Shown: positions 6,801-16,496, counted from the stretch's first letter. The stretch: 44,431 bases of DNA from Chitinophaga pinensis (GCA_943324745.2 CALPMT020000025.1:1-44431), one strand, 5' to 3'. Made by a program: numbers and translations. Notes: generated by a model from the letters alone, not told the origin.

Positions 6801-9800
6801 ATGGATTACAAAAAAAGTAACATTTACCTAGGCTGGTTTGTATTTTTAATCGCAACTATCGTCTATTTCATTACCATTGAAAGCACTGTAAGTTTATGGG
6901 ACTGTGGAGAGTACATCACTGCAGCTTACAAATTAGAAGTTGGTCACCCTCCAGGTGCTCCCCTTTTCATGTTGTTGGGAAGATTGTTTTCTTTCTTTGC
7001 CGCGAAAGAAGACGTAGCAATGTGGATCAACCGTATGTCGGGATTATCTAGTTCTGGAACAATTTTATTTATGTTCTGGTCAATAACGATGTTGGCGAAA
7101 AAAATGGCTTTAAAAACAAAACGTACGTTGACTCGTGGTGAACAAATCGCAATTTTAGGTAGTGGATTTATTGGAGCTTTAGCGTATACATTTACAGACT
7201 CTTTCTGGTTCTCTGCTGTTGAAGGTGAGGTATATGCTATGTCTTCCTTGTTTACTGCAATCATTTTCTGGGCAATCTTAAAATGGGACGAGGAAACTGA
7301 ATCTATCAAACACGGCGAATTACAAATGTCCGCCAGTCCATTACGTTGGATGATCTTAATTCTTTTCTTATTCGGTTTAGCAATTGGAGTCCATTTACTT
7401 GGGTTACTTGTTATTCCAGCAATTGCGTATGTGGTATACTTCAACCAATCGAAAGATGTGACGCTAAAAGGATTCTTTATCACAGGAATTATCGCAGTAT
7501 TTACCTTAGGATTTATCCAAGAAGGTATTATCCCTGGAACAATTTCATTGGCTTCTAAATTTGAAATCGCATTTGTAAATTCTTTAGGAATGCCTTTCTA
7601 CATTGGAAGTTTATTCTTCTTTTTATTGTTAATTATCGGTTCTATTTTCTTAGTTCGTTGGTCTAAGAAAAACGATAAACCAGTATTAAATGCAGCTGCA
7701 TTAGGATTTATCGTGTTCTTAATTGGATATGGATCGTTTGCTACCATCGTGATACGTTCAAGTGCAAATACGCCTTTGGATGAAAATGACCCTGAAAACT
7801 TGGTAACGCTTCACTCCTACTTAAAACGTGAACAGTACGGTAGTTGGCCAGTATTGTATGGCCCATATTACAACTCTACTATGAATGAGGACCGTACAAC
7901 TTGGAAAGACCGTTCAGCTTTTTATGCGCGTCGTTTTGTAGTAACGCGTGGTGATCAAGATTTAAAAGCGTTTAAAGATAAAGCAAATGCTGATCAATAC
8001 GCTAAAAAACAAGGTGTTGGACACGAAGTAATTGAAAAATATTTTGTCACAAACGAAGAATATCGTAAACAACAAGAACCTACGTATTTACAAAACACGT
8101 TCTTCCCACGTATGTACATGACTGGCGATGCTACGAAGTCTGAAGCTTACAAAAGCTGGTCGCGTTACGATCCTAAAGAAAATGTGGAAGGTGCTGAAAT
8201 TGGAACTGATGGCCTACGCCTACCGACGTTTGGAGAAAATTTAACATTCTTCGCACGCTATCAAATCAACTGGATGTACTGGAGATATTTCATGTGGAAT
8301 TTCTCAGGCCGTCAGAACGATATTCAAGGAAATGGTGATGCAATGCGTGGTAACTGGATCAGCGGATTTAGTTCCATCGATAAAATGCATGTGGGTGAGG
8401 ATGGCACAAATGCTCCACTTTACACTTCAGGAAATGAGTCGAACAATAAATTCTTTTTCTTCCCATTAATTCTTGCGGTTATTGGAATGTGTTTCCATTT
8501 TTACAAAGCTCCAAAAGATGCATTTGTCGTATTGTTGACCTTTATTTTTACTGGATTAGCAATTGTAATCTTCTTGAATCAAAAACCATTTGAACCAAGA
8601 GAACGTGATTATGCGTATGCAGGTTCCTTCTATGCATTTTCTATGTGGATAGGACTTTCGGTGTTTGCACTGTTTGAATTCTCCAAAGGTATTTCTAAAG
8701 AGTTGTTCAAGAAAATTGGGTACATTGTATTAGGTGGTCTAGTATTCTTTGCATTGATTGATATGGGTGACGAAGCACATACTGCTAAATTATCATGGGT
8801 GTATATCGCGATTATTGCTGTAATAATTTCGTTCCTAGCGCATCTACTCGGGAAGAAATCGAAGAATGAAGTTCAAGGTGCTGTTGTAGCAATTATTCTA
8901 ACCATTGGAGCACCATTAATGATGGCTGTACAAGGGTGGGATGACCACGACAGAAGTGATAAAACTTCTGCAAGAGATTTAGCCTATAACTACTTAGAAT
9001 CTTGTGGTAAAAATGCCATTTTATTCACAAACGGAGATAACGACACCTTCCCATTGTGGTACTTACAAGAAGTGGAAGAAGAAAGAACAGATGTTCGAGT
9101 TTGTAACCTTTCTTTAATGCAAACGGATTGGTATACGGATCAAATGAAAATGAAAGCATACGACTCTGAACCGCTTCCAATTAAATTTAGAGAAGATCAA
9201 ATTTTGATGTATGCAGGTAATACAGATCAAGTATATTTCTTATCGATGTTAGACATGATGAACATGGGTATTTCGAAAGAAACACTTTCTAAAATCTATA
9301 CTGCGAAAATCAAGTTTAACAAAGTAGCTTTTGAGCAAGCATTCCAACAATTCCAAGCAAACAATGCAGCTGTTGTGAATAGTGTACAAGTGAAAGATCC
9401 TTCATTACAGGTGCGCGTAGAGGAAATCAAAAAAGTATTCAATACACCAGTAACGAAACCTGCATACAAAAATGTAGAAGAAATGATGGGTGCTGCGTTG
9501 GAAATACTGATGGCTTATTCAAATGGTATGATTCAAGCGCCACAAGAGCAAATGCAACAATTCAACGAAGGATTGAAAGCTTGGGAGACTGCTTGGGATT
9601 ACTTACCAATGGATATAGCAATGGAATTTGTTCGTGATGACAATAACCAATTAACTAATCAAGGAAGTAAACTACGGGTGTTCCCTTCCAAAGGATTTAT
9701 TTTACCTGTGAACAAGAAAAATGTGGTCGCAACAGGAATTGTAAGTCAAGAAAAAGCGAAATACTTACCGAACGAAATTCGTTTCAGTATAGACAAACAA

Positions 9801-10877
9801 GCATTGACTCGTGAACAAGTGATGATGTTAGACGTAATGGCAAATAACGATTGGAAACGTCCAATTTATTTCTCTTCTCCTGGTGGTTCAGACGTATCTA
9901 TTGCTTTATATACAAATGGTTTCGTGAAACAAAATGGTATTGCGTATGAATTAACACCATTGCGTGACAACGAACCTATCGATAAAGAAAAAATGTTGAA
10001 TAACTTAATGAAAGTATACAACTTTGGATTAATGAATAAAAAAGGAGTACTTTCTGATTATTACACACGACGTCATACAGCTCAATACAGAGATCACTTC
10101 TCTCGTTTAGCTGACGCATACTTACGTGAGGCAGAAGAATTGAAATCGAACAAATCGATATACCCATCTCAGATTTCTATGTTGCGTCAAGCAGGAAGAA
10201 AACAATCTGCAGACTCCTTACAAGCAATTTTGAATGGTGCTGATAAAAAAATCGTAGAGAACAAAAAATTCGCGATTAAATTAATCAACCGTTCTTTAGA
10301 AGTAATGCCCATTGGCAATGTAATTGATTACGGTGAACCTACTCCAAGTCGAGAAACTTATGAAGTTGGACCTGGAATGAGTTACGCAGCCTACACCGAT
10401 GGTACTTTACACGACTACGTAGGAGTAATATTCCGTGCTGGAGATAAAAAACGTGGAGAAGAAGTAGCAAAAGAAGTAGCAACTCAAATTGAAAGTATCT
10501 TAAATTACTTTGAATATAGTGATGCGCGTTTTGCTATGAGTAACAAAGAAGACTTTGTTTCTGCACTTAATAACTATATGGTCTTAGCTACTTTTACTGC
10601 TGATCCAGAAGTTGGGAATGTAAATAGTGCTATTTCAAAACGTTTGAAAACTAGAATCAATAAATTATATAAAGTAGTGATTCCACGTATTTGTTCCGAT
10701 TTACGTAATGAAGGATATGCGAGTGCTGATGTAAGTGAATTAAAATCCCATCTAGAAGCGGTAGCAATTAAATTTGGATATTTAGCACGTCCACAAATGG
10801 CAGCTCCGCAAGGTGCGCCACAAGGTGGTCAGCAGTTGACTCCGGAGCAGATACAACAATTGATGCAAGCACAATAA
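6801..10877 (+). CDS. DUF2723 family membrane protein (GT-C / O-mannosyltransferase-like)
   Basis: A 1358-aa integral membrane protein. The N-terminus shows the DUF2723 signature: a first helix, then SLWDCGEYI (residues 31-39) and EVGHPPGAPLFMLLGR. The acidic pair in the first periplasmic loop matches GT-C glycosyltransferases of the PMT fold. Eukaryotic TMEM260, a protein O-mannosyltransferase, belongs to the same family. About a dozen further hydrophobic segments follow up to residue ~700. The soluble C-terminal half begins near NGDNDTFPLWYLQEVE, another family hallmark. The end is a Gln/Pro-rich tail. A role in glycosylating exported proteins is likely from family knowledge, and the acceptor is unknown. 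No obvious operon partner: the next gene is 253 bases away across palindromic elements. Confidence 0.85.
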   Translation: MDYKKSNIYLGWFVFLIATIVYFITIESTVSLWDCGEYITAAYKLEVGHPPGAPLFMLLGRLFSFFAAKEDVAMWINRMSGLSSSGTILFMFWSITMLAKKMALKTKRTLTRGEQIAILGSGFIGALAYTFTDSFWFSAVEGEVYAMSSLFTAIIFWAILKWDEETESIKHGELQMSASPLRWMILILFLFGLAIGVHLLGLLVIPAIAYVVYFNQSKDVTLKGFFITGIIAVFTLGFIQEGIIPGTISLASKFEIAFVNSLGMPFYIGSLFFFLLLIIGSIFLVRWSKKNDKPVLNAAALGFIVFLIGYGSFATIVIRSSANTPLDENDPENLVTLHSYLKREQYGSWPVLYGPYYNSTMNEDRTTWKDRSAFYARRFVVTRGDQDLKAFKDKANADQYAKKQGVGHEVIEKYFVTNEEYRKQQEPTYLQNTFFPRMYMTGDATKSEAYKSWSRYDPKENVEGAEIGTDGLRLPTFGENLTFFARYQINWMYWRYFMWNFSGRQNDIQGNGDAMRGNWISGFSSIDKMHVGEDGTNAPLYTSGNESNNKFFFFPLILAVIGMCFHFYKAPKDAFVVLLTFIFTGLAIVIFLNQKPFEPRERDYAYAGSFYAFSMWIGLSVFALFEFSKGISKELFKKIGYIVLGGLVFFALIDMGDEAHTAKLSWVYIAIIAVIISFLAHLLGKKSKNEVQGAVVAIILTIGAPLMMAVQGWDDHDRSDKTSARDLAYNYLESCGKNAILFTNGDNDTFPLWYLQEVEEERTDVRVCNLSLMQTDWYTDQMKMKAYDSEPLPIKFREDQILMYAGNTDQVYFLSMLDMMNMGISKETLSKIYTAKIKFNKVAFEQAFQQFQANNAAVVNSVQVKDPSLQVRVEEIKKVFNTPVTKPAYKNVEEMMGAALEILMAYSNGMIQAPQEQMQQFNEGLKAWETAWDYLPMDIAMEFVRDDNNQLTNQGSKLRVFPSKGFILPVNKKNVVATGIVSQEKAKYLPNEIRFSIDKQALTREQVMMLDVMANNDWKRPIYFSSPGGSDVSIALYTNGFVKQNGIAYELTPLRDNEPIDKEKMLNNLMKVYNFGLMNKKGVLSDYYTRRHTAQYRDHFSRLADAYLREAEELKSNKSIYPSQISMLRQAGRKQSADSLQAILNGADKKIVENKKFAIKLINRSLEVMPIGNVIDYGEPTPSRETYEVGPGMSYAAYTDGTLHDYVGVIFRAGDKKRGEEVAKEVATQIESILNYFEYSDARFAMSNKEDFVSALNNYMVLATFTADPEVGNVNSAISKRLKTRINKLYKVVIPRICSDLRNEGYASADVSELKSHLEAVAIKFGYLARPQMAAPQGAPQGGQQLTPEQIQQLMQAQ

Positions 10878-10996
10878 TGTGTGCATTTAATTCGCTATTT
10901 CATCGTTGATTTTCAAAGTCGTTTCACTCATTTACTTTTGTAAACTCGTTCAACAACTTTTCAATCGCCTCGAACTAACAAATTAAATGCACACAT
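10877..10996. repeat. Palindromic intergenic element 1
   Basis: A perfect 16-bp terminal inverted repeat, ATGTGTGCATTTAATT (10877-10892) and AATTAAATGCACACAT (10981-10996), encloses 88 bases containing CTCATTTACT-TTT-GTAAACT. It begins on the last base of the DUF2723 stop codon and could fold into one long hairpin acting as a terminator or mRNA 3' stabiliser. Confidence 0.65.
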
Positions 10997-11007
10997 GCTA
11001 AACATAA

Positions 11008-11126
11008 GTGCTTCTAAAAAATTAGATTTTTTGAGGCAAACAAGAAATTTAAACCGCAGTTTACATTAGTAAATGAGGAGTTAAAATTCGCAGTTGAACG
11101 AAAAAAAAGCAATTTTTAGAAGTCAC
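11008..11126. repeat. Palindromic intergenic element 2
   Basis: Near-perfect terminal arms GTG-CTTCTAAAAAATT (11008-11023) and AATTTTTAGAAGTCAC (11111-11126) enclose 87 bases. The core AGTTTACATTAGTAAATGAG is the inverted version of the core of element 1. The right arm ends 4 bases before the deacetylase ATG, so the hairpin would hold the translation start region. Confidence 0.6.
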
Positions 11127-11130
11127 GTAA

Positions 11131-11745
11131 ATGAGAATCTTTAAAACCCCAAGTATTGTAAGAAAAATATTTTTCAAACGTATTTGGGGTTTTTCTTTGA
11201 ATACCAATGAGGTGTATTTAACGTTTGACGATGGACCTCATCCAGACATCACGCCATGGGTCTTAGATTATTTAAAAGCACAAAATATTAAAGCGTGTTT
11301 TTTCTGTGTCGGTGAAAATGTAAAAAGATATCCTGAAATTTTTCAACGTATACATAATGAAGGTCACCAAGTAGGTAACCACACAATGTATCATACAAAG
11401 TCGCATAAAACTTCCTTTCAAGAATATCAAAAGAGTATACAAGAAGCAGCTGCATATATCCCTTCTAATTTATTTCGTCCTCCGTATGGAAGATTATCTT
11501 CCCTTCGTGCTCGGAAGATTGCTAAACAGTATAAAATTATTTTATGGAGTTGGCTATCGTATGATTTTGATGACCGAGTTAGTATATCAGAAATACTCTC
11601 TAAAGCAGAAAAACAAGTAGTTGGTGGAGATATTCTGGTTGTACATGACAATCCAAAATTCACCCTACGTCAAAAAGAATTACTGCCAAAATTGATAGAT
11701 GTTGTACGAAAAAAAGGGTTAATCTTTGGATGTATTCCAAATTAA
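11131..11745 (+). CDS. Polysaccharide deacetylase (NodB domain)
   Basis: A 204-aa carbohydrate esterase family 4 protein. The metal/catalytic motifs are in order: TFDDGPHP (residues 31-38, with catalytic Asp33 and metal Asp34), GNHTMYH (His84 and His88 as metal ligands), RPPYG (116-120), and VVHDN (His172). Such enzymes remove N-acetyl groups from chitooligosaccharides, peptidoglycan or related cell-wall polymers. No cleavable signal peptide is evident. The N-terminus RIFKTPSIVRKIFFKRIWGF is basic and amphipathic, so location is uncertain. The length is that of a bare NodB domain. The 3' end overlaps the convergent DUF2480 gene by 4 bases (11742-11745). Confidence 0.88.
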   Translation: MRIFKTPSIVRKIFFKRIWGFSLNTNEVYLTFDDGPHPDITPWVLDYLKAQNIKACFFCVGENVKRYPEIFQRIHNEGHQVGNHTMYHTKSHKTSFQEYQKSIQEAAAYIPSNLFRPPYGRLSSLRARKIAKQYKIILWSWLSYDFDDRVSISEILSKAEKQVVGGDILVVHDNPKFTLRQKELLPKLIDVVRKKGLIFGCIPN

Positions 11746-12251
11746 TTTTTGCGTTTAAACACGGGCACAGTAGAACATGGTTCGCCATACATGATCGATT
11801 TTGCAATCGGTTGTAATTTTTGAATCAAGGTCGTCATTGCAAATTCAGGAGAGGTAATATCCGAACATCCTTTAATGATAATCCTACCATCCATATAGTT
11901 TGTTACATCCAACGAAAGAATATTCAATGCAATCATTTGTTTTTCTAAATCTTCACGTGTACCTACTAACGCCATTTTAGCGACACCCAACAATTTAGAA
12001 GCGATTAACATATATGCCCAAGTTGGAACAATTGCATCCGCAGAACAATGAATAAACACATATTTACTTTTATAAAGTGACCAATCGTTTGTTGCGATAA
12101 AATCTCTAAAATCTTTTTCTTTAAGCACCAATCCCTGCCACAATTGATCTGCAATATCTAATGAAAGAATTAGGGATGCATCTGGCTTGAAGTCTGCCAA
12201 ATCCATTGAAATTAGGCCGCTTTCTTGTACTTTGTTACGTATTTCTTCCAT
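11742..12251 (-). CDS. DUF2480 family protein
   Basis: A 169-aa protein matching the Bacteroidota-specific DUF2480 family: LKEKDFRDFIATNDWSLYK, HCSADAIVPTWAYMLIASKL, IIKGCSD and the near-invariant end GEPCSTVPVFKR. The conserved cysteines in HCSAD (about residue 70), KGCSD and GEPCS suggest metal or redox chemistry, but I know of no assigned function. It is cytosolic, without signal or membrane segments. It converges on the deacetylase gene with a 4-base overlap, so the two transcripts run into each other. Confidence 0.85.
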   Translation of the reverse strand: MEEIRNKVQESGLISMDLADFKPDASLILSLDIADQLWQGLVLKEKDFRDFIATNDWSLYKSKYVFIHCSADAIVPTWAYMLIASKLLGVAKMALVGTREDLEKQMIALNILSLDVTNYMDGRIIIKGCSDITSPEFAMTTLIQKLQPIAKSIMYGEPCSTVPVFKRKN

Positions 12252-12494
12252 TGCTTTAGAATTTGAAGTTAAAGTTAGGGAAATTCGGGGTTTAAACCAT
12301 TTTCACCATTAAGAAGTTTAGAAATTAAGGTGTAATTGAAGATTTATTAAGTTGTACTGAGAGACCTGTGGTCTTTTTACGAACATTAAATTGAGAAAAT
12401 AAGGATAGAAACTAATAACATTAAATTAGATTTAAACCTTTATAATCTCTAATACTATTTCAATATTCGGTTGATTTAACAGTTAAAAATTTAC

Positions 12495-12523
12495 GATAAT
12501 TAGGAATTTAATTCCTAATTATC
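12495..12523. promoter_or_regulatory. Perfect palindrome, probable operator site 1 of ATPase gene
   Basis: A perfect 29-base palindrome with 14-bp arms GATAATTAGGAATT and AATTCCTAATTATC around a single central T at 12509. Its core TAGGAATTTAATTCCTA recurs at 12553-12569. Confidence 0.6.
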
Positions 12524-12552
12524 ATGTAAAATTAATTGTAATAATAGATATT

Positions 12553-12569
12553 TAGGAATATAATTCCTA
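12553..12569. promoter_or_regulatory. Palindrome, probable operator site 2 of ATPase gene
   Basis: TAGGAATATAATTCCTA differs from the core of site 1 by one base. The two centres are 52 bases apart (about five helical turns). TATTTTTG at 12568-12575 overlaps its right end and matches the -7 box, but it is only three bases before the ATG, so it would imply a leaderless message or be accidental. Confidence 0.55.
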
Positions 12570-12578
12570 TTTTTGAGT

Positions 12579-13724
12579 ATGATTCAAAGACATTTATACT
12601 CAAAAGTGCAACAATTACTGGAGAAATTTCCGATAATTGCTATAACAGGTCCTAGACAATCTGGAAAAACTACTTTTTCCAAACAGTTAAAACCGGAATA
12701 TTCCTATGTCAACTTGGAAGATTTGACGAATCGTGAATTTGCAAAAAATGACCCTAGAGGATTCTTAAACACGTATAAAAACGGTGTAATTATTGATGAA
12801 ATACAATATGTCCCAGAATTGTTTTCCTATTTACAAGTATTTACCGATGAGCGAAATCAAGTTGGAGAATATATAATAACAGGTTCTCAAAACTTTTTAC
12901 TCATGCAACAAATCTCACAATCTTTAGCGGGAAGAGTTGCATTATTTACGCTATTACCATTTTCTTATCAAGAATTAAAAAATACAGAATATCACTATTC
13001 CACTTGGGAGCAATACGCTGTAAATGGTTCCTACCCTAGAAAAATAACATTTGATATCAGTACGAGTGATTATTATTCCAATTATTTAAGCACCTATGTT
13101 GAACGCGATGTGCGTTTATTAAAAAACATTACCAACCTAGATCTTTTTCAAAAATTCATTTATTTACTTGCAGGAAGAGTAGGTCAATTATTCAATCAAT
13201 CGAGTTTAGGGAACGAACTTGGTATCGACAACAAAACAATCAGTGCGTGGATGAGTCTATTAGAAACATCATATATTGCTTACCGACTCTACCCTTACCA
13301 CACTAATTTCAACAAAAGAATTATTAAAACACCCAAAATATATTTCTACGATATCGGTTTACTGTCGTATTTACTTGGTATAAAAAATGAACAAGAAATT
13401 TCATTGCATTTTGCAAAAGGAGGAATCTTTGAAAATTTAATTATTACTGAGTTTTTGAAAAATAGTTATAATAATGGAGAACATCCGATATACTATTTTT
13501 GGAGAGACCATGCAAACAATGAGGTTGATTTACTCATAGAAAACCACCCATCGATAGACATTTATGAAATAAAATCTTCTACAACTATCAAACCTGATTT
13601 TTTTAAAGGGTTGAATTATTTCAAAGAATTAAATGCTAATACAAATGCACATGTAATCTATGGAGGAACAGAAAATCAAAGTCGCACAGGAGTTAAAGTA
13701 ATGGGATGGGATAAGATTGAGTAA
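12579..13724 (+). CDS. AAA_14 / DUF4143 ATPase
   Basis: A predicted 381-aa P-loop ATPase of the archaeal-ATPase-like AAA_14 family with a C-terminal DUF4143 domain. Walker A is GPRQSGKTT near residue 25, Walker B is GVIIDEIQ near residue 70, and a sensor-like ITGSQNFLL follows. The winged-helix segment is around 200-250. A PD-(D/E)XK-like nuclease fold is suggested by FENLIITE, EVDLLIE and IYEIKSS. I chose ATG at 12579 because family members start MI(K/Q)R; a TTG six bases upstream is the alternative. These ATPases are common singletons in Bacteroidota and their role is not settled. The palindromes upstream suggest tight control. Confidence 0.85.
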   Translation: MIQRHLYSKVQQLLEKFPIIAITGPRQSGKTTFSKQLKPEYSYVNLEDLTNREFAKNDPRGFLNTYKNGVIIDEIQYVPELFSYLQVFTDERNQVGEYIITGSQNFLLMQQISQSLAGRVALFTLLPFSYQELKNTEYHYSTWEQYAVNGSYPRKITFDISTSDYYSNYLSTYVERDVRLLKNITNLDLFQKFIYLLAGRVGQLFNQSSLGNELGIDNKTISAWMSLLETSYIAYRLYPYHTNFNKRIIKTPKIYFYDIGLLSYLLGIKNEQEISLHFAKGGIFENLIITEFLKNSYNNGEHPIYYFWRDHANNEVDLLIENHPSIDIYEIKSSTTIKPDFFKGLNYFKELNANTNAHVIYGGTENQSRTGVKVMGWDKIE

Positions 13725-13748
13725 AATCAATTATCAATTACAAAAAAA

Positions 13749-13782
13749 ACAAAAAAAGGTCCAAGCTTTCGCCTGAACCTTC
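13749..13782 (-). terminator. Terminator of acn
   Basis: On the minus strand, AAGGT-t-CA-g-GC pairs with GC-t-TG-g-ACCTT around GAAA, followed by TTTTTTTG. The opposite strand lacks a comparable T-run, so it serves mainly the aconitase gene. Confidence 0.65.
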
Positions 13783-13801
13783 TTCTACAATATATCAAAA
13801 A

Positions 13802-16066
13802 TTACGCTTCTTGTAATTTGATTAAGTTTAATGCTGAACCAGCTTTGAACCACTCAATTTGAGAATCGTTGTATGTATGATTTAAAGAGATATTTTCTTT
13901 CGAACCATCTGCATGAACGATTTCAAGTGTTAATGGTTTTCCTGGAGCAAAATCCACTAAATCTACAAAGTTGAATGTATCATCTTGTTGGATTTTATCG
14001 TAATCCGCCTCGTTAGAGAACGTCAAACCTAACATCCCTTGTTTTTTCAAGTTTGTTTCGTGGATACGCGCGAATGATTTAACGATCACCGCACGAACAC
14101 CTAAGTGACGTGGCTCCATTGCAGCGTGCTCTCTTGAAGACCCTTCACCATAGTTATGGTCACCCACAACGATAGAAGGAACATCAGCCGCTTTGTACGC
14201 TCTTTGTACAGCAGGAACTTCACCAAACTCACCTGTCAATTGGTTTTTTACTTTGTTTGCTTCTCCTGAGAATGCATTCACAGCACCGATTAACATGTTG
14301 TTGGAGATGTTATCTAAATGACCACGGTATTTCAACCATGGACCAGCCATAGAGATATGATCTGTAGTACACTTACCTTGTGCTTTGATTAACAATTTAG
14401 CACCAGTAATGTTTTTCTCATCCCAAATTGGGAAGTTTTCCAATAATTGTAAACGTGAAGAATCTGGAGCAACTGCAATTTGAATCGCAGAACCATCTTC
14501 CGCTGGAGCTTGGTAACCTGCATCCTCTACTGCAAACCCTCTTTTCGGTAACTCGTCACCTGTTGGAGCGTTTAACTTTACTTGTTCCCCTTTGTCGTTT
14601 GTTAACGTATCTGTTAATGGGTTGAATCCTAAATCACCAGCAATCGCTAATGCAGCAACCATTTCTGGAGATGCAACAAATGCGTGTGTATTTGGGTTAC
14701 CATCTGCTCTTTTCGAGAAGTTACGGTTGAACGAGTGAATAATGGTGTTTTTCTCTCCTTTTTCAGCACCTGTACGATCCCATTGACCGATACATGGACC
14801 ACAAGCATTTGTAAATACTTTCGTTCCTAATTTTTCAAATGTATCGATGAAACCATCACGCGCGATTGTATAACGTACTTGCTCGGATCCTGGGTTGATT
14901 CCAAATTCTGCTTTAGAAACTAAACCATTAGCAACAGCTTGTTCTACGATAGAAGCAGCACGCGCGATATCTTCATAGGAAGAGTTAGTACAAGAACCTA
15001 TTAATCCCCACTCTACTTTTAACGGCCATCCGTTTGCTTCCGCTTCCGCTTTCAATTGTGAAATTGGCGTACCTCTATCTGGCGTAAAAGGACCATTTAC
15101 GTATGGTTCTAATGTATTTAAGTCGATTGTAATTACTTGATCAAAATAAGCTTCTGGGTTATCATATACTTCTTTATCTCCAGTTAAGTAATCCGCAATT
15201 TTATCTGCAGCATCTACTACTTCTTGACGACCAGTAGCCGCTAAGTAACGACGCATTGAATCATCATATCCGAATGTAGAAGTTGTAGCTCCGATTTCAG
15301 CTCCCATGTTACAAATTGTACCTTTACCAGTACAAGAAAGAGAAATAGCGCCTTCACCGAAATATTCCACGATTGCACCAGTACCACCTTTTACAGTTAA
15401 GATATCTGCAACACGTAAAATAACATCTTTCGCAGAAGTCCATCCGTTTAATTTACCAGTTAATTTAACCCCGATAAGTTTAGGGAATTTCAACTCCCAA
15501 GCCATACCAGCCATTACGTCTACCGCATCCGCACCACCAACACCGATAGCAACCATTCCAAGTCCACCAGCATTTACAGTATGTGAATCTGTACCAATCA
15601 TCATTCCTCCAGGGAACGCATAATTTTCCAATACTACTTGGTGAATAATACCTGCTCCTGGCTTCCAGAAACCAATTCCGTATTTACTAGAAATCGAAGA
15701 AAGGAATGTAAATACTTCGTTGTTTTGATTTAAAGAATCTTGTAAATCTTTTGTTGCTCCAACTTTCGCTTGGATTAAGTGATCCGCGTGCACTGTTGAA
15801 GGCACAGCAACTTGTTTTTTACCAGCTTGCATGAATTGTAACAATGCCATTTGTGCAGTAGCATCTTGCATAGCAACTCTGTCTGGTGCGAAATCAACAT
15901 ACGACTTCCCTCTTTCGAAAGCAGTTGTAGCGTTTCCATCCCACAAGTGAGCATAAAGAATTTTTTCTGAAAGTGTTAAAGGTTTGTTTACTACTTTTCT
16001 TGCAGCGTCGATACGCTCCGGGAATTTCGCGTAAACCTTTTTGATCATGTCTAAATCAAAAACCAT
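13802..16066 (-). CDS. acn: Aconitate hydratase
   Basis: A 754-aa aconitase of the mitochondrial/bacterial AcnA-like type. It converts citrate to isocitrate via cis-aconitate in the TCA cycle, in the cytosol. The 4Fe-4S ligands are Cys359 (GSCTNSS) and Cys422/Cys425 ([12 protein letters not shown]). [20 protein letters not shown] (159-178) and the late swivel-domain motif [15 protein letters not shown] are also present. The length fits the ~750-780 aa mitochondrial-type subgroup rather than the ~890-aa AcnA. The ATG at 16066 gives [18 protein letters not shown], as in other Bacteroidota. The DNA is less AT-rich and the codons more regular than in the accessory region, as expected for a highly expressed gene. 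A TAAATTTG -7 box lies 23 bases upstream of the ATG. Confidence 0.95.
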   Translation of the reverse strand: MVFDLDMIKKVYAKFPERIDAARKVVNKPLTLSEKILYAHLWDGNATTAFERGKSYVDFAPDRVAMQDATAQMALLQFMQAGKKQVAVPSTVHADHLIQAKVGATKDLQDSLNQNNEVFTFLSSISSKYGIGFWKPGAGIIHQVVLENYAFPGGMMIGTDSHTVNAGGLGMVAIGVGGADAVDVMAGMAWELKFPKLIGVKLTGKLNGWTSAKDVILRVADILTVKGGTGAIVEYFGEGAISLSCTGKGTICNMGAEIGATTSTFGYDDSMRRYLAATGRQEVVDAADKIADYLTGDKEVYDNPEAYFDQVITIDLNTLEPYVNGPFTPDRGTPISQLKAEAEANGWPLKVEWGLIGSCTNSSYEDIARAASIVEQAVANGLVSKAEFGINPGSEQVRYTIARDGFIDTFEKLGTKVFTNACGPCIGQWDRTGAEKGEKNTIIHSFNRNFSKRADGNPNTHAFVASPEMVAALAIAGDLGFNPLTDTLTNDKGEQVKLNAPTGDELPKRGFAVEDAGYQAPAEDGSAIQIAVAPDSSRLQLLENFPIWDEKNITGAKLLIKAQGKCTTDHISMAGPWLKYRGHLDNISNNMLIGAVNAFSGEANKVKNQLTGEFGEVPAVQRAYKAADVPSIVVGDHNYGEGSSREHAAMEPRHLGVRAVIVKSFARIHETNLKKQGMLGLTFSNEADYDKIQQDDTFNFVDLVDFAPGKPLTLEIVHADGSKENISLNHTYNDSQIEWFKAGSALNLIKLQEA

Positions 16067-16088
16067 GGTATACTTATTTTGTTTATTT

Positions 16089-16096
16089 CAAATTTA
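16089..16096 (-). promoter_or_regulatory. Predicted -7 box of acn
   Basis: TAAATTTG on the minus strand is an exact TAnnTTTG match, 23 bases before the acn ATG. No TTG is present at the -33 distance. Confidence 0.35.
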
Positions 16097-16227
16097 CTAC
16101 GCGAATTTAAGGAGATTTTTTGAGGGAGGGAAGGGATTTCTTTAAAATATTGTTACTTTTTGGAGCAGCAAAAAACATGAAATCCTTCGTAACACATAGT
16201 CTTCTATGACAAAAAATACAATGGACA

Positions 16228-16254
16228 CAATGCTAACAATGCTAACAATGCTAA
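16228..16254. repeat. Tandem repeat, 3 x CAATGCTAA
   Basis: Three exact head-to-tail copies of the 9-base unit CAATGCTAA in the intergenic region upstream of acn. Confidence 0.8.
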
Positions 16255-16422
16255 TTTTCGCAGACTACATGGAGAAATAGGAAGAATTTAACAGAATTTT
16301 AGAGGCAGCAGAGATTAGCTAACTTTGTTAGCTCCAAATAGTAAATATCTGCGCTAACCTAAACGAAAAAAAAGTAAAAATTCTTAACAAACTCTAAGCA
16401 AATTAGCAATTGAACCATCCCA

Positions 16423-16496
16423 TTTTGACAAAGTCAAAAAACTCTCTGCGAACTCAAAACACAAGAACTTCAATTGCTCAAAAAATCTCTGCGCTA
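16423..16496. repeat. Dispersed intergenic repeat, copy A
   Basis: TTTTGAC-AAA-GTCAAAA, then CTCTGCGAACTC, an A-rich stretch with ACTTC, and CTCTGCG. The same order occurs at 18710-18781. Confidence 0.6.

Larger units (their letters stand above)
12252..12572. other. Intergenic region with operator-like palindromes
   Basis: Besides the two palindromes listed separately, a short hairpin AGACC-TGT-GGTCT followed by TTTT lies at 12362-12378. It is too weak to call as a terminator and has no adjacent upstream plus-strand gene. I see nothing else. Confidence 0.4.

Noticed and set aside
6944-7483. Minus-strand open frame of 179 codons inside the DUF2723 gene
   Set aside because: Entirely within a well-supported gene with clear family motifs; a shadow frame.
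15306-15623. Plus-strand open frame of 105 codons inside acn
   Set aside because: Pro/Ile/Thr-rich antisense of a highly conserved aconitase; no independent evidence of coding.
16228-16254. Three tandem 9-mers considered as a CRISPR or iteron array
   Set aside because: No spacers, unit too short, and no replication or Cas genes nearby.
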